From: Clostridia bacterium
GTDB lineage: Bacteria; Bacillota_A; Clostridia; Lachnospirales; Cellulosilyticaceae
Direction of reading: 5' to 3'
Length of the DNA stretch: 8,880 bases
Assembly: GCA_029239935.1 (NCBI GenBank)
Contig: JARBTY010000157.1
Coordinates: 1 to 8,880 of the forward strand
The notes beneath the pieces are model-generated. The model did no database searches. It saw only the letters and a list, made by a program, of their open reading frames with translations, and had not been told where the DNA came from. Position numbers and translations under genes: made by a program. Shown here one piece after another: positions 6,475-8,880 of this stretch. Numbering within the stretch: position 1 is the first letter of the stretch; every line of letters starts with the position of its first letter.

Positions 6475-7335
6475 ATGCTTAATTATTTTATTTTTTTCAT
6501 GCGATGCGCTCAGCAAAAATTTAAATTTTTCATATGGCCTCTTCATAAAAAGGCGGCTTTTCTTGAAAAAAACAAGCTCTACTTTTGGGCCGGTATACTT
6601 TATATGGAGCTGAAAGATTATAATAAGGCTGCTGTTTGTTTTGAAGAGGCCCATGCTTATCCTCACCTTATTCTAGTCTACCAAAAATTAGGATTATATT
6701 CAAAGGCTATTGAACTTGCAGATGAAAAGAAATACTATAAAAAAGGGGCATTACTCTGTGAAAAAATTCAAAATTATAAAAAGGCTGCTTATTTTTATGC
6801 CTATTTTAAACCCTTATATGCTGCCAGACTTTACAAAAATGAGCAATTTTTTTATGAAGCGGCCCAATGTTACCTAAAAGTCTACCAACTCTCAAGCGCA
6901 CTGGAGTGCTTTAATAACTGTCAAATACCTGCTCAAAAGAAAGAAGGTCTCAAGCAGCTTGAAGAATTTGCAGTTGTACTTTATTTTACCAAACATTTTG
7001 AAGACGCTTTTAAACTATTCGTTAAGCTAGGTGACTATTACTCTGCCTTAGAGTGCTGCAAAAAACTAAATCTTGACGCACTTACTGAGCAAATCTACTT
7101 ACTCATTGCTCATACAGAAGCTGAAAATAAAAATTACTTATTAGCAGCAAAATACATAGAACCCTTTGACAAAAATAAAGCCCTTATCTATTATTATCTT
7201 GGACAAGCCAAGACCGATGCTATCCGGCTTTTGCTTGAGCAAAGAAATTATGAAAAGGCTTTTAACTTATGTATTCACCATGAAGATTTAGATCTGGCTT
7301 ATAAGCTTGCTAATACTTATAATATTCCTTGCTAA
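6475..7335 (+). CDS. TPR-like helical-repeat protein, Tyr-rich
   Basis: The 286-residue product consists almost wholly of paired helices typical of TPR or related alpha-solenoids. Repeat-like units include YFWAGILYMELKDYNKAAVC (36-55), LVYQKLGLYSKAIELADE (67-84), GALLCEKIQNYKKAAYFYAY (91-110), AAQCYLKVYQLSSALECF (129-146), KLFVKLGDYYSALECCKKL (180-198) and LLLEQRNYEKAFNLCIHHE (252-270). The D/N/G-Y-x-K/S-A pattern recurs at the helix turn. It has 30 Tyr (about 10%) and 10 Cys. The first 25 residues are hydrophobic and basic (FIFF, FKFFIWPL) but form no clear signal peptide. Such folds serve as protein-binding scaffolds; no partner or function can be assigned. The start is secure: AGGAGG lies 5 bases before the ATG. 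It is divergent from recU. A 22-bp tandem duplication at the 3' end replaces the apparent older C-terminus (IPITPSLCSG, stop at 7376-7378) with IPC. Confidence 0.88.
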   Translation: MLNYFIFFMRCAQQKFKFFIWPLHKKAAFLEKNKLYFWAGILYMELKDYNKAAVCFEEAHAYPHLILVYQKLGLYSKAIELADEKKYYKKGALLCEKIQNYKKAAYFYAYFKPLYAARLYKNEQFFYEAAQCYLKVYQLSSALECFNNCQIPAQKKEGLKQLEEFAVVLYFTKHFEDAFKLFVKLGDYYSALECCKKLNLDALTEQIYLLIAHTEAENKNYLLAAKYIEPFDKNKALIYYYLGQAKTDAIRLLLEQRNYEKAFNLCIHHEDLDLAYKLANTYNIPC

Positions 7336-7350
7336 TACTTATAATATTCC
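7307..7350 (+). repeat. Perfect 22-bp tandem duplication across a stop codon
   Basis: Two identical adjacent copies (7307-7328 and 7329-7350) begin TTGCTAATAC and end ATAATATTCC. As 22 is not a multiple of three, the second copy is read in another frame and gives TGC TAA, the present stop of the helical-repeat gene. Removing one copy restores an open frame to TGA at 7376-7378, adding a few residues. Confidence 0.97.
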
Positions 7351-7352
7351 CA

Positions 7353-7471
7353 TTACACCCTCTCTTTGCTCCGGCTGAAATACTCCCTATAGCCTAGGTA
7401 GCCTATATCGTTTGGAGCAACATCTTGCGTAATCTCTTCATCATGGCTGATACTGTTATAGAAGTCTTCAA
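7353..7471 (-). pseudogene. Possible remnant of a lost gene's C-terminus
   Basis: This stretch between two convergent genes holds a minus-strand frame, open from a TGA at 7485-7487 down to TAA at 7353-7355 (43 codons), that reads like ordinary protein: LIEDFYNSISHDEEITQDV, then APNDIGYLGYREYFSRSKERV minus its last residue or two. It has no ATG, GTG or TTG near its beginning and lies in the -1 frame relative to the amidohydrolase ending at 7472. It may be the end of a gene whose front was deleted, or chance. I do not recognise the family. The interval also contains a 7-bp inverted repeat TTGCTCC (7366-7372)/GGAGCAA (7414-7420) with a 41-base loop, which is not a convincing terminator. Confidence 0.35.
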
Positions 7472-8638
7472 TTAAGTGATTGTTTCATCTATGCAAACAA
7501 TCCTTCCATCTATAAGTGTGTATAATGTCTTGGTAAAAACCTCCATGGGGTTTCCATCAAATATTGCGATATCTGCATCTTTGCCTACTTCTAAACTTCC
7601 TACTCTATTTGATACCCCACAAATCTCAGCAGCATTAATTGTAATGGCTCTAAGTCCCTCTTTTATATCAAGACCTTTTTTTACTGCAAATCCTGCACAT
7701 TTTGGAAGATATTGAATGGGGGTAACCGGATGATCTGTTGTAATCGCTATTTTTATACCAGCAGCATTTAAAATACCAGCTGTTTTAAAATCTACATTTT
7801 GAGTCTCTATTTTATTCCGAGAAGTTAACGCCGAACCTACAATAGCCGCAAAACCAGAAGCAGCTATATTTTCTGCTATGAGATGACCTTCACTGCAGTG
7901 GTCCAGTGTCATGAGAACATCAAATGTTTTAGCAATACGAATAGCTGTCAGTACATCATCTGCTCTGTGTACATGTGCCTTAAGAGGAATTTTTTTCTCT
8001 AGTACTGGCATCCATGCTTCCTGTCTGAAATCCTCTGTAAATTCTTCTCTCTTAGAGTGTGCTGCTTCTTTCCTTTTTTTATAAAAGACTGCATTAAAAA
8101 GAGCTTCTCTTAATAATGCTGCTGTTGCCATTCTGGTAGACGGCATCTTTTTTTGCTGATTATATGTTTGTTTGGGGTTTTCTCCAAAACTAACTTTCAT
8201 TGCAGCTGGCTCTAAAATCACTAAGTTGTCTATTGTTCGCCCCTTAGTCTTCATAAAAACAAACTGACCTCCTACAACGTTAGAGCTTCCAGGCCCTACC
8301 ATAACTGAGGTAATCCCTGCTCTAACTGCATCATCAAACGCTGCATCCATGGGGTTGATTGCATCAATAGCTTTTAAATAAGGTGTGATAGGATTTGTCA
8401 TTTCATTACAATCATCTCCTTCAAAACCTTTTTTCTCTTCTGTAATACCTACATGGCAATGCGCTTCTATTATGCCAGGCATGACCCATCCACCAAGTGC
8501 ATCAATAACTTGCATCCCATCTTTTTCTTCGATATGTTCCGCAACTTCTAATATCTTTTTATCTTTGATAAGGATACATCCCTTTTCGTAATCAATACCT
8601 GCCATTGTGAGTATCCTGCCATTTTTAATAAGTATCAT
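7472..8638 (-). CDS. Metal-dependent amidohydrolase (imidazolonepropionase-like)
   Basis: The 388-residue protein is a full-length member of the amidohydrolase superfamily. A beta-sandwich opening (MILIKNGRILTM, then VMPGIIEAHCHVG) gives the HxH metal ligands His60 and His62. Further expected ligands are HVH (222-224), DHCSEGH (246-252) and TTDHP (300-304, catalytic Asp302). The closing sandwich holds NRVGSLEVGKDADIAIFDGNP (344-364). It is probably a cytoplasmic hydrolase of a cyclic amide or a C-N bond in an amino acid derivative or peptide; the substrate cannot be read from the sequence. There is no signal peptide. AGGAG lies about 8 bases upstream of the ATG at 8638. No neighbour belongs to an obvious catabolic pathway, so it is likely transcribed alone; a TTGACT sits at 8719-8724 on the minus strand without a good -10. 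It is convergent with the helical-repeat gene. Confidence 0.93.
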   Translation of the reverse strand: MILIKNGRILTMAGIDYEKGCILIKDKKILEVAEHIEEKDGMQVIDALGGWVMPGIIEAHCHVGITEEKKGFEGDDCNEMTNPITPYLKAIDAINPMDAAFDDAVRAGITSVMVGPGSSNVVGGQFVFMKTKGRTIDNLVILEPAAMKVSFGENPKQTYNQQKKMPSTRMATAALLREALFNAVFYKKRKEAAHSKREEFTEDFRQEAWMPVLEKKIPLKAHVHRADDVLTAIRIAKTFDVLMTLDHCSEGHLIAENIAASGFAAIVGSALTSRNKIETQNVDFKTAGILNAAGIKIAITTDHPVTPIQYLPKCAGFAVKKGLDIKEGLRAITINAAEICGVSNRVGSLEVGKDADIAIFDGNPMEVFTKTLYTLIDGRIVCIDETIT

Positions 8639-8723
8639 TTATGGCTCTCCTTATATCTACTTTATTTTAACTATGATATTATCTCATCTTATATTGTCCT
8701 TTATTCAGTTTATCATTTTAGTC

Positions 8724-8766
8724 AAAAATAGACTAAAGCTATTTTTTTAAAATAACTTCAGTCTAT
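8724..8766 (-). terminator. Long AT-rich hairpin with T-run on the minus strand
   Basis: The arms 8728-8745 (ATAGACTAAAGCTATTTT) and 8749-8766 (AAAATAACTTCAGTCTAT) pair at 16 of 18 positions around a TTT loop. On the minus strand the hairpin is followed by TTTTT (8724-8728), fitting an intrinsic terminator for a minus-strand gene or RNA coming from beyond the right edge. No T-run follows it on plus. A competing 7-bp stem, TTTAGTC (8717-8723)/GACTAAA (8731-8737), shares its left arm. Confidence 0.6.
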
Positions 8767-8880
8767 AATAAGGCTTCACCCCTACATATTTGAGAATAGC
8801 TATGGGGCGCTGGGACTGTAAATACCCTATTTTGCAAATAAGCAAATGGACCTTTACACAGCTCAAATTTGATTTTATAG
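8767..8880. other. Right-edge region, no confident gene, paired sequence
   Basis: No gene can be called. Several frames stay open to the edge: two on minus (one ends at TAG 8763-8765, the other at TAA 8747-8749) and one on plus after TAATAA. None has a start with a ribosome binding site. Short paired elements are visible: TTTGC/GCAAA around AAATAA (about 8833-8848), flanked by CTGTAAA and TTTACACAG, and CCCC...GGGG around an AT-rich loop (8779-8807). This may be the end of a neighbouring gene, an RNA, or the edge of a repeat element. Confidence 0.3.

Noticed and set aside
6436..6666. Minus-strand open frame of 76 codons
   Set aside because: It is the shadow of the helical-repeat gene start, which has a perfect AGGAGG site and repeat motifs.
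7366..7420. Inverted repeat TTGCTCC/GGAGCAA as a terminator
   Set aside because: The 41-base loop and lack of a T-run make an intrinsic terminator unlikely.
8802..8880. Plus-strand frame starting MGRWDCKYPI and open to the edge
   Set aside because: No ribosome binding site; it overlaps open minus frames and paired sequence, so it cannot be called from this window.

Overview
The window looks like a chromosomal segment from a low-GC, spore-forming member of the Firmicutes, most likely class Clostridia. The reasons are the AT-rich sequence, strong AGGAGG-type ribosome binding sites, a complete prkA-yhbH gene pair followed by spoVR, a clostridial-style short RecU, and a Gram-positive lipoprotein. 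I cannot name a genus from sequence alone.

Layout, left to right. Positions 1-4271 (minus strand) hold the conserved operon prkA -> yhbH -> spoVR. prkA and yhbH are 10 bases apart, yhbH and spoVR overlap as ATGA, and spoVR runs off the left edge. Divergent from prkA is a very small gene (4430-4546, plus) for a 38-residue, highly acidic protein of unknown function. It ends at a strong hairpin terminator (4546-4582) shared with the convergent lipoprotein gene. Positions 4569-6390 (minus) hold recU (Holliday junction resolvase) followed by a lipoprotein with a GH26-like barrel that appears to lack both catalytic glutamates. Divergent from recU is a Tyr-rich, TPR-like helical-repeat protein (6475-7335, plus). 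Its 3' end carries a perfect 22-bp tandem duplication that shifts the frame and changes the C-terminus. A metal-dependent amidohydrolase (7472-8638, minus) follows. Between these two convergent genes is a short minus-strand open frame that reads like the tail of a lost protein. The last 242 bases hold no gene I can call. They contain an 18-position hairpin with a minus-strand T-run and further paired sequence reaching the right edge.

How the genes relate. PrkA, YhbH and SpoVR are a known co-conserved trio linked to sporulation or stress (counterparts of E. coli yeaG-yeaH-ycgB). RecU acts in recombination and chromosome segregation. The lipoprotein, the helical-repeat protein and the acidic miniprotein have no assignable role. 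No CRISPR array, rRNA, tRNA or complete mobile element was seen. The most novel items are the acidic miniprotein, the apparent pseudo-glycosidase lipoprotein, the 22-bp duplication at a stop codon, and the structured right-hand edge.
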